From an uncultured Verrucomicrobiota bacterium (GTDB taxonomy: Bacteria > Verrucomicrobiota > Verrucomicrobiia > Limisphaerales > UBA9464), in NCBI GenBank assembly GCA_903821635.1, contig CAIJLV010000184.1, positions 1 to 44,428 on the forward strand: 44,428 nt of DNA, written 5' to 3'. The number at the start of each line of letters is the position of its first letter. Within the stretch, counting starts at the first letter, position 1. Positions 33,748 to 43,800 of the stretch are shown in pieces. The notes under the pieces are model-generated. The model searched no databases. It was not told the origin of the DNA and saw nothing but the letters and a program-made list of their open reading frames with translations. Position numbers and translations under genes: made by a program.

Positions 33748-33911
33748 GGCGCCGTAGGAATAGCCGGCGAAGGCGGTGGAACCAAGGGAAGTTCACGCGA
33801 GCCGACTAAGCAGGCGCAATGCCGACGGCGAGGCGGAGATTCGGGTCCGCACGCCGTGGTTTACTCCCGGCGCTTCGGCGTGGCAGGGTTCGCCCACATT
33901 TCCTCCTAATC

Positions 33912-34691
33912 ATGAACGCCACGTCCCTTCGCCTGCTCGTCGCAACCGCTTCCGCTGCCTTTGCCATTTCGTCAGTGGCGGCGGACAAACATATCGGCGT
34001 CGGTGCCAAACCGGTCCGTGGCGGCAAGATCGTCCTCGACGGCACCCGCAAGACGCTCGACGAACAGTGGACGTGTTGGCAGGGACCGCGCTTCGCCTCG
34101 TCGTTGCCGATCAAGTGGCAGATCGTGAATGATCCCGTGGATCGGGGCACCGTGGTGCAGACCGACGATCCCGCAGCGGCCGGCGGCAAATACGGCGCGG
34201 CCGACATCGTGACGAAGCAGGCTTACCGGGACTTCCGCCTGCACGTGGAGTTCCTCGTCATGGCGCCGCATGGGAACAGCGGCGTTTATCTCCAGAACCG
34301 TTACGAAATCCAGATCTGCGAGGGCGACAAGACCAAGCACGGCATGGGCGCAGTCATCAACGAGACCGATTCGCCCTACGACAAGTTTGCCGGCATCGGG
34401 AAGTGGAACGCCTACGACATCGTGTTCCGCGCCGCACGCTTCCAGGACGGCAAGCTGACCGAGAAGCCGCTCGTCTCGATGTATTTTAACGGCGAGAAGG
34501 TCCACTCCAACGTGCCGATCAGCCAGGTCTGGGGCGGGCCCAACTCCGGGGTGGACGGCGGGAACGACGGCGGCAAAGGCATCACCGACACGCCGCAGGG
34601 ATTGAAGCTCCAGTGCGAAGGCCACGACGTGCGCTACCGCAATATCTGGATCAAGGAATTGAACCTCAAGCAGGCGGACACGAGCTTCTAA
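33912..34691 (+). CDS. secreted DUF1080 (3-keto-disaccharide hydrolase-like) protein
   Basis: A 259-residue protein: signal peptide ([24 protein letters not shown]) then one concanavalin-like DUF1080 domain. Typical strings are [59 protein letters not shown] and [20 protein letters not shown]. The family is highly expanded in Planctomycetota and Verrucomicrobiota and is linked to 3-keto-glycoside hydrolysis; substrate not inferable. ATG 33912 opens the signal peptide; the frame extends to 33819. The symporter gene begins 7 bp after the stop. Confidence 0.87.
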   Translation: MNATSLRLLVATASAAFAISSVAADKHIGVGAKPVRGGKIVLDGTRKTLDEQWTCWQGPRFASSLPIKWQIVNDPVDRGTVVQTDDPAAAGGKYGAADIVTKQAYRDFRLHVEFLVMAPHGNSGVYLQNRYEIQICEGDKTKHGMGAVINETDSPYDKFAGIGKWNAYDIVFRAARFQDGKLTEKPLVSMYFNGEKVHSNVPISQVWGGPNSGVDGGNDGGKGITDTPQGLKLQCEGHDVRYRNIWIKELNLKQADTSF

Positions 34692-34698
34692 GCCTCTC

Positions 34699-35976
34699 GT
34701 GACTTCACCCATCGCTCCTCGCCGCGCTTGGTATCGCCACCTTTACGTCCAAGTGCTGGTGGCGGTGGCGCTGGGCATTGTCATTGGCTGGCAGTTTCCC
34801 GACGCGGGCCGCCAGTTGCAACCGCTGGGCGACGCGTTCATCAAGCTCGTGAAGATGATGATTGCCCCCATTATCTTCTGCACGGTGGTCCACGGGGTCG
34901 CCTCGATGAGCGACCTAAAAAAGCTGGGCCGCGTGGGCCTCAAGACCCTGCTCTACTTCGAAGTCGTCTCCACCCTCGCGCTCCTGATCGGTCTGGTCGT
35001 CGTCAACGTGCTCCAGCCGGGCGCTGGACTGAACATCGACGCTGCCCAACTCGATACGACGGTCGGGAAAAGCTACGAACAAAAGGCCCACTCCATGGGC
35101 CTCGCTGCGTTCCTGCTGAACATCATTCCCAACACCCTGTTCAGCGCCTTTGTCACCGGCGACTTGCTGCAAGTGCTGCTCGTCTCGGGGTTCACCGCGT
35201 TTGCCATCAGCGGCCTGGGCTCCCACCGCGAACCTGTGCTGAACGTCATCGAGCGCGGCTCGGAAATCTTCTTCGGCATCATGCGACTCGTCGTCAAGTT
35301 CGCCCCGCTTGGGGCCATGGGGGCGATGGCCTACACTGTCGGCGCGCACGGCCTGAAGTCGTTGGGGCACTTGGCGAAATTGATGGCCGGCTTCTATGCG
35401 ACCTCGGGCTTGTTTGTGTTCGTGGTGCTCGGGCTGATCGCCGCCGGGAGCGGCTTTTCGCTCGTGCGCTTCCTGGTCTACATCCGGGATGAACTGTTGT
35501 TGGTGCTGGGCACCAGTTCCTCAGAGACGGCGCTGCCGGGACTCATTCACAAACTCCGCGGCCTCGGTTGCTCCAGCTCCACCGTCGGGCTCGTCGTGCC
35601 CACCGGCTACAGCTTCAACCTCGACGGCACCAACATCTACATGGCGATGGCCGCGGTCTTCCTCGCGCAGGCGACCAACACGCCGCTCGATCTCCGCGAT
35701 CAGATCGCGCTGCTGCTGGTCGCCATGATCTCTTCCAAGGGCGCCAGCGGCGTCACCGGGGCTGGCTTCGTCACGCTCGCGGCCACGCTGGCCATCGTGC
35801 CTAAAATTCCGCTCGCCTCACTGGCCCTGCTCGTGGGTATCGACCGGTTCATGAGCGAATGCCGGGCGATCACCAACCTCATCGGCAACGGCGTCGCCGC
35901 AATCGTCATCAGCCGCTGGGAAGGCGAGGTCACTCCCGGCGAGCTGAAGGCCAACCTCGAACGGGAAACTCCCTGA
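34699..35976 (+). CDS. dicarboxylate/amino acid:cation symporter
   Basis: A secondary transporter of the SDF (DctA/GltP) family, 425 residues. Hallmarks: [20 protein letters not shown] in the third helix, [11 protein letters not shown], hairpin 1 [19 protein letters not shown] (serine-rich re-entrant loop), [15 protein letters not shown] in TM7, and hairpin 2 [13 protein letters not shown]. The final helix has [17 protein letters not shown], with the Asp, Arg and Asn used for substrate and cation. Moves C4-dicarboxylates or acidic amino acids with Na+ or H+. GTG 34699 start. Probably co-transcribed with the DUF1080 gene before it and the cupin gene after it (20-bp gap). Confidence 0.92.
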   Translation: MTSPIAPRRAWYRHLYVQVLVAVALGIVIGWQFPDAGRQLQPLGDAFIKLVKMMIAPIIFCTVVHGVASMSDLKKLGRVGLKTLLYFEVVSTLALLIGLVVVNVLQPGAGLNIDAAQLDTTVGKSYEQKAHSMGLAAFLLNIIPNTLFSAFVTGDLLQVLLVSGFTAFAISGLGSHREPVLNVIERGSEIFFGIMRLVVKFAPLGAMGAMAYTVGAHGLKSLGHLAKLMAGFYATSGLFVFVVLGLIAAGSGFSLVRFLVYIRDELLLVLGTSSSETALPGLIHKLRGLGCSSSTVGLVVPTGYSFNLDGTNIYMAMAAVFLAQATNTPLDLRDQIALLLVAMISSKGASGVTGAGFVTLAATLAIVPKIPLASLALLVGIDRFMSECRAITNLIGNGVAAIVISRWEGEVTPGELKANLERETP

Positions 35977-35996
35977 AATCCCCAACCGTCCTGCAC

Positions 35997-36437
35997 ATGC
36001 AGAGCACTTCTTTCCTGGCCGGCCAAGTCACCCACACCCGGCTCCCGCTACTCCCGCCCGGGCAACCGGGTCTGCCGCTACTCAAGCGCCTTGCCCTCCC
36101 ACAGGGCGAGCTGGCGCAAATTTACGACGCCGACGAGGGCATCCGCTATCTGGCTTGGATTGAGCTCAAACCCGGCTGCCTGCGCGGCAACCATTACCAC
36201 CGGCGCAAAGCGGAATTTTTCTACCTGCTGGCGGGCACCGTCGAACTCACGGTCGAAGATTTGGCTTCCGGCGAGCGGGCCGCCTTGACGCTCACCACCG
36301 GCGACTTGGTCTTCCTCCGCCCGGAAATCGTCCACACCTACCGCCCGTTGACGCCCGGGCACGCGCTTGAATTCTCGCCGGTTCGGTTTGAGCCCAGCGA
36401 CACCTTTCGCCGCGAGCTGGTCCCGGCCGCCGCCTAA
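35997..36437 (+). CDS. cupin-like protein
   Basis: A 146-residue one-domain cupin. Motif 1 appears as GCLRGNHYHRRKAEFFYLLAGTVEL (two His, one Glu) and motif 2 as GDLVFLRPEIVHTYRPL (third His). The context IRYLAWIELKPGCLRGNHYH recalls cupins near nucleotide-sugar isomerases, but no sugar genes are close. ATG 35997 was chosen because the longer frame from 35859 overlaps the symporter gene. Confidence 0.78.
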   Translation: MQSTSFLAGQVTHTRLPLLPPGQPGLPLLKRLALPQGELAQIYDADEGIRYLAWIELKPGCLRGNHYHRRKAEFFYLLAGTVELTVEDLASGERAALTLTTGDLVFLRPEIVHTYRPLTPGHALEFSPVRFEPSDTFRRELVPAAA

Positions 36438-36482
36438 AACGGGGGCTTCCGTCCGCCGCCGCGCGACGCCAGAGTCGCCGCG

Positions 36483-36830
36483 GTGAAACAGGTAATCCTC
36501 AGCCCCGGCGAAAAGGTCCACATCATCCACCGCCGGTTGTTTGAACACGAACCTCACCGGCATTTCGTCGGCTCCGTCGAGGCCTATGACGGCGGGGTCG
36601 TGCGGGTTACTGGACACGTCTATTCCGTGGACACGATGACGTTTCAGTTCGTGCGCCGGGCGGACCTGCGCACCCGCATCGTTTCGGCCGCCTCCGGAGA
36701 AGTTCTCATTAACGTCCTGCCGGCCTCGGTGAACTTGGCGGAGGTGCGCTACAAACAGGAAGCCAACGTATTGCGCGTGACCGACGGCAGCGAGTGGCAC
36801 CTCGACCTCAGCGAAATCACCTGGCGCTGA
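36483..36830 (+). CDS. small protein of unknown function
   Basis: A 115-residue soluble protein, GTG start, no signal peptide. Mostly beta-strand by inspection (VRVTGHVYSVDTMTFQFV, VLINVLPASVNL, WHLDLSEITWR), with a His-rich stretch HIIHRRLFEHEPHRHF at 13-28. Not recognised. It lies 45 bp after the cupin gene and 100 bp before the Memo-AMMECR1 gene on the same strand. Codon use is like its neighbours, so it is likely a real gene. Confidence 0.7.
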   Translation: MKQVILSPGEKVHIIHRRLFEHEPHRHFVGSVEAYDGGVVRVTGHVYSVDTMTFQFVRRADLRTRIVSAASGEVLINVLPASVNLAEVRYKQEANVLRVTDGSEWHLDLSEITWR

Positions 36831-36930
36831 CGCCACCGGGCCAACCCACGGCCAGCCAAAGCCGGACTGGCAGTGGGCAATTTTCGAGCGGCAGATCGGC
36901 GGACACCTGCTCACATGAGGGTGATTCGCC

Positions 36931-38319
36931 ATGAAAACCGCCCTCCCCTCTTCAACCGCCTCGGGCGTCCGCTTGGCAGTCCTCATGCCACACGCCCCGG
37001 TGCTCATCCCAGCTCTCGCCGGCGAACGCTTGGCCGACGTGAGCGCCACCGTCAACGCCCTGCGAGAAGTCGCCCGGCACGTGGTCCAAAGCCGGCCGGA
37101 CACCCTCGTCGTGATCTCCCCGCACGGCCCTCGCCGGCGGCATTCCTTCGGCGTGTGGGACGGGGCCAAACTCACGGGCGACCTCGCCCGCTTTTGTGCA
37201 CCCGAGATTTCCGTCAGCCTGCCCAACGACGTGCCCCTCGCCACCGGGATCGCCGAAAAGGCGGAGACGGCGGGCATCGCTACGTGGTTCATCGGGCCCC
37301 ATGAGTTGGACCATGGCGCCGTGGTGCCACTCTGGTTTTTGGTGGAAGCCGGCTGGGCCGGTCCGCTCGTCGTGCTGAGTTTGGCCACCTCCGGTTTGAA
37401 CGGCGATTTCGAGCTCGGTGAGGCGATCTCCGCCGCCGCCACCCGGTTGGGCCGGCAGGTCGCGGTGATTGCGAGCGGCGACATGAGCCACTGTCTGACC
37501 CCGACGGCCCCGGGCGGTTACGATTCGCGAGCCGCCCTGTTCGACCGAAATTTCATCCAAAACCTGCGCCGAGGCGACCTGCCCGGCGCTGTCAGCGCCG
37601 AGGCCAACCTAGTTACCGCCGCCGGTGAAGATGTGATCGAGTCCACCGCTGTGGCCTGTGCCTCCGTGCGTTGGAACGCCACCGGCCATCGGGTGCTCAG
37701 TTACGAAGGTCCATTTGGCGTCGGTTACGGGGTGGCAATTCTATACGAGGCCCCCGCGGGAACCCCAGCGGCCGGCCGCGCCGAACCCGCGGGCGAGGCC
37801 GGGGCGTTTGAGTTCTCGCTGCTGCCTGAAATCGCCCGCCGTTCACTCGCGGCCGCCTTCGCCGGGCAAGGCGAGCAACCGCCGGAAGGCACCGGCATCC
37901 TGAACGAGCGCAAGGCGGTGTTCGTCACGCTGCGGCAGGCCGACGGCCAACTCCGGGGTTGCATGGGCACGATCGAGCCACGTTATCGCAACGTGCTCAC
38001 GGAGACTTGGGAGATGGCCCGGGCCGCCGCTTTTGACGACCGCCGCTTTCCGCCGCTGAAGGCAGACGAACTGGCCGCGCTCCGGATTGAGGTCAGCATC
38101 ATGCACCCGCCCGAACCGGTCGGCTCACCCGGGGAATTGGACCCCATGCGTTACGGCGTGATCGTGCGCGCTTTGGATGGTCGCCACGGCTTGCTCCTGC
38201 CCGGCTTGCCGGGAGTCGGGAGTGTTGAATGCCAACTGGCACTCGCCCGCCGCAAGGGAGGCATCTCCCCGGATGAGGAAATCGAGATCCAGCGGTTTGA
38301 AGTGGACCACCAAGGCTGA
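36931..38319 (+). CDS. Memo/LigB-AMMECR1 fusion (AmmeMemoRadiSam B+A)
   Basis: A 462-residue two-domain protein. The N-terminal half (about 13-270) is a LigB/Memo-type class III dioxygenase fold: MPHAPVLIPALAG with His21, VVISPHGPRR, FIGPHELDHGAVVPLWFL and IASGDMSHCL carry the expected His, Asp and Glu positions. The C-terminal half (about 285-462) is an AMMECR1 domain: SLLPEIARRSLAAAF, KAVFVTLRQADGQLRGCMGTIEP (the LRGCIG signature with Met for Ile), FDDRRFPPL and LRIEVSIM. In many bacteria the two domains belong with a radical-SAM protein in the AmmeMemoRadiSam system; none is present here. Function is unestablished. Confidence 0.88.
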   Translation: MKTALPSSTASGVRLAVLMPHAPVLIPALAGERLADVSATVNALREVARHVVQSRPDTLVVISPHGPRRRHSFGVWDGAKLTGDLARFCAPEISVSLPNDVPLATGIAEKAETAGIATWFIGPHELDHGAVVPLWFLVEAGWAGPLVVLSLATSGLNGDFELGEAISAAATRLGRQVAVIASGDMSHCLTPTAPGGYDSRAALFDRNFIQNLRRGDLPGAVSAEANLVTAAGEDVIESTAVACASVRWNATGHRVLSYEGPFGVGYGVAILYEAPAGTPAAGRAEPAGEAGAFEFSLLPEIARRSLAAAFAGQGEQPPEGTGILNERKAVFVTLRQADGQLRGCMGTIEPRYRNVLTETWEMARAAAFDDRRFPPLKADELAALRIEVSIMHPPEPVGSPGELDPMRYGVIVRALDGRHGLLLPGLPGVGSVECQLALARRKGGISPDEEIEIQRFEVDHQG

Positions 38320-38380
38320 CCGCTGCCCGGAGTGCCGCGAGCCGGTTGCTCCCGTCCGACGACCGGGGCACACTGCGCCG

Positions 38381-39613
38381 GTGAACGCGCACGCGCCCCT
38401 CCTTGATTACCTCCACCGGCAATTGCCGCCGGCGCTCGATCTCCTGCGCCAAATGGTCGAGCTCAACTCGTGGACGTTGAACCGGGCGGGCGTCAATGCG
38501 GTGGGCCAACTCACGGCGGACGCCTTTGCCCCCCTAGGATTTCAGGCGGAACGAGTGCCCTCCACTAATCCGGATTTCGGTGACCACTGGGTGCTCACTC
38601 GCGGCCCGGCCGACGCGCCTATCATCGCGCTGGTTTCGCATCTGGACACGGTGTTTCCGCCCGAGGAAGAGGCGCGCAATCATTTCCGCTGGCAACCCGA
38701 GGGCGACCGCATTTTCGGGCCCGGCACGCACGACATCAAAGGCGGGACCGTCCTGATGTGGCTGGTGCTGCACGCGTTGCGGGAATTTTATCCGGCCCAG
38801 TTCGCCGCCATAAACTGGCAGCTATACTTCGACGCCTCCGAGGAACTCCTCGCGCCGGACTTCGGAGACCTGTGCCGGACCCGACTGCTCCCCCGGGCTA
38901 AAGCGGCGCTGGTATTTGAGGCCGAGGGTAAACTCGTCGGGGGGCGGCGCTTGGTGCGGAATCGGAAAGGCCGGGCCACGTGGCGACTCACCGCCACGGG
39001 CCGGGGCGCCCATGCCGGCGTCAAGCACGGGCACGGGGCCAACGCAGTGATCCAACTGGCTCACACCCTAGGCCAGGTGGCTGCACTGACCGATTATTCG
39101 CGGCAATTGACGTTCAACGCCGGGTTGGTGCGCGGCGGGAGCGGACTGAACCGGGTGCCTCATGAGGCGGTGGCCGAAGGCGAAATGCGGGCGTTTGAGG
39201 AAACAACTTACGCCGCCGGTCGTGCGGCGCTGCTGGCCCTCGCAGGCCCGGGATCGGTGCAGAGTCCGGTGGATGGTTTTACCTGCGCGGTCACGGCGGA
39301 AATCCTCAACGAGAGCCGCCCTTGGCCCGTCAATCCGGAGACGGATCGCCTGTTGGCCCTCTTCCAAGCTGCCGGCGCCGAGTTGGGCCAGCAAATCGAA
39401 GGCGAAGCGCGCGGCGGCCTGAGCGACGGTAATTACCTGTGGGACGCGCTCCCCACTTTAGATGGGCTGGGGCCCGCCGGGGACAACGACCACTGTTCCG
39501 AACGCAGCGCCGACGGTTCGAAGTTGCCGGAGTATTGTGAGGTGAGCTCGTTCGTGCCCAAAGCCGCCTTGAACACGTTGGCGCTGGTGCGGTTGATCGC
39601 CGACGGGGCGTAG
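38381..39613 (+). CDS. M20-family metallopeptidase (glutamate carboxypeptidase-like)
   Basis: A zinc peptidase of about 410 residues. Metal ligands and catalytic residues in order: His87 and Asp89 in VSHLDTVF, Asp118 in GPGTHDIKGG, Glu153/Glu154 in DASEELL, and a C-terminal His in GDNDHCSE. The dimerisation domain, with GRGAHAGVKHGHGANAVIQL, separates the two catalytic parts. It resembles ArgE/CPG2-like enzymes; substrate unknown. GTG 38381 gives a sensible start; the open frame to 38177 overlaps the previous gene. No signal peptide, so cytoplasmic. Confidence 0.87.
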   Translation: MNAHAPLLDYLHRQLPPALDLLRQMVELNSWTLNRAGVNAVGQLTADAFAPLGFQAERVPSTNPDFGDHWVLTRGPADAPIIALVSHLDTVFPPEEEARNHFRWQPEGDRIFGPGTHDIKGGTVLMWLVLHALREFYPAQFAAINWQLYFDASEELLAPDFGDLCRTRLLPRAKAALVFEAEGKLVGGRRLVRNRKGRATWRLTATGRGAHAGVKHGHGANAVIQLAHTLGQVAALTDYSRQLTFNAGLVRGGSGLNRVPHEAVAEGEMRAFEETTYAAGRAALLALAGPGSVQSPVDGFTCAVTAEILNESRPWPVNPETDRLLALFQAAGAELGQQIEGEARGGLSDGNYLWDALPTLDGLGPAGDNDHCSERSADGSKLPEYCEVSSFVPKAALNTLALVRLIADGA

Positions 39614-39677
39614 GTCACTTGCCCCACAGCTATGGGCCGCGAGCCAAGACTTTCGCCGCCGAGCCGGGGGGCGCCGA

Positions 39678-40163
39678 TTATTGGCCGGGGAGTTGGCCTT
39701 GGCCTTCTTCCTGAGCCAGTCGGCGAATGTAATCGGCAAATTCCGGATCCTCACCCACGAGTAGTTGGATCAGCAACGCCCGGAAGTCTTCACGCCGACA
39801 CCATTCGCGCATGTAGTCTTCCCAAGATTTCCAGAGGCGCAATTGCTGGCTGTCCATCGCCTGCTCGTAAACCAGCAGGTAGGCGCGTTCGAAGAGGGAG
39901 ACCAAGATTTCGAGCAAAACCAGTTTGCGTTCCTGCTGCTCCTCGGTGAGTTCGGGATAAACCCGGGCGGCGGTCAGGTGCAGGTCAGAATTCTGGAGCA
40001 CCAGTTTGAGGAATTCGGCGTATTCGTCGGACAACCGCTGGTAAACCTCCTCATGTTCGGCCGCCCGCTCCTTGCGTTGCTCCCAAATGAAGATGCCGAT
40101 GGCGAAGGGCAGACCGACCACCGTCACCACGTAGCTCCACAGTTCCCAGTCGTCGCGGCTCAT
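39678..40163 (-). CDS. membrane-anchored protein of unknown function
   Basis: A 161-residue protein with one N-terminal membrane helix (ELWSYVVTVVGLPFAIGIFIWEQ) followed by a long soluble helical domain. EEVYQRLSDEYAEFLKLVLQNSDLHL and VLLEILVSLFERAYLLVYEQ look amphipathic, and an aromatic-rich patch WKSWEDYMREWCRREDF follows. It resembles uncharacterised DUF4760-like proteins, but I am not sure. It follows rex by 39 bp on the same strand and may be in its transcript. Confidence 0.7.
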   Translation of the reverse strand: MSRDDWELWSYVVTVVGLPFAIGIFIWEQRKERAAEHEEVYQRLSDEYAEFLKLVLQNSDLHLTAARVYPELTEEQQERKLVLLEILVSLFERAYLLVYEQAMDSQQLRLWKSWEDYMREWCRREDFRALLIQLLVGEDPEFADYIRRLAQEEGQGQLPGQ

Positions 40164-40202
40164 GCGGCAACCTAGCCGCCGCCCCCGACGTCGGCCAGCG
40201 GG

Positions 40203-40835
40203 TTACTGATGGATGAAGTAGCTGAGGTTTTCCAATTCGATGGCCAGGTTCACGCTGTTGACCGTCACCGTATCGGGCACGGTAATCATGGCCGGGGAGA
40301 AGTTCAGGATGCCGCTAATCCCGGCTTCGACCAATTGGTTCGCCACCTCCTGGGCCGCCGTCGCCGGCACCGAGATGATCGCCATGCGCACGCTGTGTTC
40401 CTCAACCACACGCGCCAGTCGCTCCATCGGATGAATTGGCAAGGTGGTCGCCCGGTCGCGGTGGCGGGCCGGATCGGCGTCAAAGGCCGCGATAATCTCA
40501 AACCCTTCCTGCTCGAAGCCTCGGTAGCTCAACAAGGCCGTGCCGAGATTGCCGACCCCGACCAGAATGACCGGTTGAAGGCGGTTGGTGCCCAGTAGAT
40601 CAGAAATCATCCGGGCCAATTGCTCGACATCATAACCCAATCCGCGCGTGCCAAACTGGCCGAAGTAGGTCAGGTCCTTCCGCAACTGGGTGGACTTCAC
40701 CCCCGCGGCGATCGCCAAGGCCTGACTGCTCACGGTGCTCATCGAATTCTGCTTCAGCCGTTGCAGGCAACGAAGGTAAACCGACAACCGGTAAATGGTT
40801 TTCCGTGGAATTTCGGGTCGGACCGTTTTCTTCAA
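40203..40835 (-). CDS. rex: redox-sensing transcriptional repressor Rex
   Basis: A 210-residue NADH/NAD+ sensor that represses fermentation and respiratory genes when NADH is low. The N-terminal winged helix (about 8-80) has IPRKTIYRLSVYLRCLQ and VKSTQLRKDLTYFGQFGTRGLGYDV. The Rossmann domain begins VILVGVGNLGTALL (GxGxxG at 93-98) and has IIAAFDAD, IISVPATAAQEVANQLVEAGI and LNFSPAM. The C-terminal helix NLAIELENLSYFI is the domain-swap helix. TTG start at 40835 (MKKTVRPEIP), needed to keep the conserved N-terminus. I found no convincing Rex operator in the window. Confidence 0.95.
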   Translation of the reverse strand: MKKTVRPEIPRKTIYRLSVYLRCLQRLKQNSMSTVSSQALAIAAGVKSTQLRKDLTYFGQFGTRGLGYDVEQLARMISDLLGTNRLQPVILVGVGNLGTALLSYRGFEQEGFEIIAAFDADPARHRDRATTLPIHPMERLARVVEEHSVRMAIISVPATAAQEVANQLVEAGISGILNFSPAMITVPDTVTVNSVNLAIELENLSYFIHQ

Positions 40836-40885
40836 GTCCCCAAGCTAGGCAAGTCATTCAGCCGAGCAAGCCTGCGTCGCCGGGC

Positions 40886-43800
40886 TCAATCGACGAACAC
40901 AAATTCGTTCGCGCTCAACAGCACCTGCGCATACTGCTCCCACGGCGTGAGCGGACGCGGAAATTCCCGTTTCCCACCGAAGTCTTGCCGGGCGTCCCAG
41001 CGACGATTGGAGGGCGCGACCCCGCCGTCGTCCGCCCGAATCAGGGTCAGCTTCGGAGCCCACAGAAACCCGTCCGAATCGGCGCTGGTCTGCGGTTCCA
41101 CGACAAAATCCAGGGTGTCCCCACGGGCCACCTTCAGCGCCGCCACCTCCGTCGCCTGCGGGCCGTTCTTGGCCACCCAAGAACCCAACTCACCGCTCCG
41201 ACTCGACACGATCCGGGCCCGAATGCCGTCGCCCCGATCCGAAGTGTGTTCGACTTGGCCCGTCACTTGGATCACGCCGTCCACGGGCGCCGTCCAACGC
41301 CGGATGGCCGCGTTCGCCGCATCCGCGCCGGGATGTCCGCCGCGGGCGTTGAGCAGCGTCCACTGGCCGTCCGGGCTTGGCAGTTTTTCCGCCCACTGCC
41401 ACTGGTCTTTGACGAACCGCGGCAGCGGTCGCCAGTTGCTGACCCGTTGGCCGCCGGGCTCGACTTCGCCCGTGCCGTAGCTCCAAGCGGCGCCGGGCGG
41501 CAGCTCCAGCTCACCCGCCAGCGGCTGGGCCACAAACTGACGGCCCAATTCCAACTCGTGCCGGGTGGGTGGGCGTTGATACGCCAGTGCGTGTAATTCG
41601 CTGATCTTGCGGGCGGGTTCCGCCATCTGAGCCAGCTCAGGCCGCGCCAGAAAATCCCGCGCTCGCTCCGCCATGAACGGACTGTTGAGCATGAACAACG
41701 CCTGCTGCGGCACACTGGTTTGGAAGCGCATCGGGGACGTCGAATCGGGACTGGCAAAGTCGAAGACCCGCAACACGCCGGGCAGGTTCTGGCGGTCAAT
41801 GTAGCCGTAGATCGAACGGCGCGGCGCGTGGCCGCCTTCAAACATTTCCACCGGCTGGCCGCCGACCGAGCCATCAAACCGCCCGCTGACCGCGAGCAGG
41901 CTGTCGCGCAGGGCTTCGAAATCGTGCCGCTTCCGGTTCATGCGCCAGAACTGTTCGTTGGCCGGGTCGAGCTTCTCGTTGGCCAAAAACGCCCGCTGGG
42001 CGGCTTCGTTCTCACCGGGATCGCTGGCCTGCTGATAAGTCGCCGAAAGCACGAGGTAGCGGTGCAGCTCCTTCAAGGACCAGTTGTGCTCCATAAACCA
42101 GACCGCGAGGTGGTCCAACACTTCCGGATGCGACGGCGGCTCGCTGCGCACGCCGAAGTCACTGGGCGTCCGCACCAACGGCGTGCCGAAATGCTGCGCC
42201 CAGACGCGATTCACCAGCACGCGGGCCGTCAACGGGTTGTCTCGGCTGGCAATCGCCCGCGCCAATTCCAACCGGCCGCTGCCCTGGCTGAAGGGCGTCC
42301 GGGCTTTCCCGGCGACCAGCTCCAGCATCTGCCGGCGCACCTTGGGACCGTGATTGCCCGGGTTGCCCCGTTTGAAGATGACCGGCTCCGTCGGCGTGGG
42401 CTTGTCCACGAGCGCCATCGCTCGCAGGGGCGCGCCGGGATGGGTCGCGTCGAGTTCGTCCACTTTGCGGCGCAATGCCCGGAATTTTTGCTGATCCGGC
42501 GTGGGTGCCTCCGTGTAAGCCTCATCCCAATTGACCACCGTGGGCGAACCATCCGCATAAAGGAATTGCCGGAGCGCGGCCAAGTCGGCGTCGCCCCCCG
42601 GAGCCGTGGCCGTAGCCGGGTCCGCGACGTCGGCCGCCACCGCCTTAAACAAGGTTCCGTAGCGGGCCGCCACGTCGGCGACCGACGTCGGGGCATTGGT
42701 CGCAAACAGGGCCGCGACCCGCGAGTTCAGGCGGGTTTCCTTCAACGTGCCGGTCGCCACCGTTTGAGCGAGGGCGGCGGCCGCCGCGGCAAACTCGTTG
42801 GTCGCCAGAGCGCGGAACGCCAGAAACGGCGCCATGATCGGGTCGGCGGTCTTCTGCCACGCCTCCAATTGGGGCCGCCATTTGTTGGCGAGGTGCGGCG
42901 GCAGACTACGGGACCGCAACAACTTCACCCGCGACTCCTCGTCGAGCGCCTGGGTGTCGTGCCAAGCCAGCAAGTAATCCCCCACTTGGCCGCGCAACTG
43001 CCGGGCGATTTCCTGAATCTTCTCCGCCTGAAAGGTTTCCAGCGCCCGAGTGCGAAGGGCGAGTTCGGCGGCAAATTCGGCGGCCAACTGCGGATTCGGG
43101 TTCGGCCCCAGCAGGGGCTTCTCGCCCGGTTCCTGGCTGCTCGCAAAGACGCCATAGAGCGAATAGTAATCGGCCGTCGGGATGGGGTCGTATTTGTGGT
43201 CGTGGCACCGGGCGCAACTGACGGTCAGCCCCATCGTGCCGCGAAACACGACGTCAATCCGGTCGTCAATGATGTCGTGCTGGTTGTTCAGGAAGCGGCG
43301 GCCCAGCGTTAAAAACCCTTGGGCGGCCAGCGCCCGGTTGTCACCCGCGGGACCGGTCTGGTCGCCGGCAATCTGCTGGAGGATAAATTGATCGTAGGGC
43401 AGATCATCGTTCAGCGCCTGCACCACCCAGTCGCGGTAGGTGTAGGCGTAGGCGTAGCGGCGCTCCTCCTCGAAGACGTAACCCTTGGAATCCGCGTAGC
43501 GCGCCACATCCAGCCAGTGCCGGCCCCAACGTTCGCCGTAACGAGGGGAGGCCAGCAGCCGATCCACGGCTTTTTCAAAGGCCCGCGGCGAGCGGTCCGC
43601 GAGAAAAGCCCGCATTTCCGCCGGGGTGGACGGCAGGCCCGTAAGGTCAAACGTCACGCGGCGCAAGCGCGTGCGGGCGTCGGCCCGAGGCGCCGGGGTG
43701 AGTCCCCGACTGGCCAATTGAGCGGCGATGAAGGCATCAATCGGGTTCTGGGGAGTAAAACCCGGCCCCTGCACTTGGGGCACGGCGGGCGCCACCGGCG

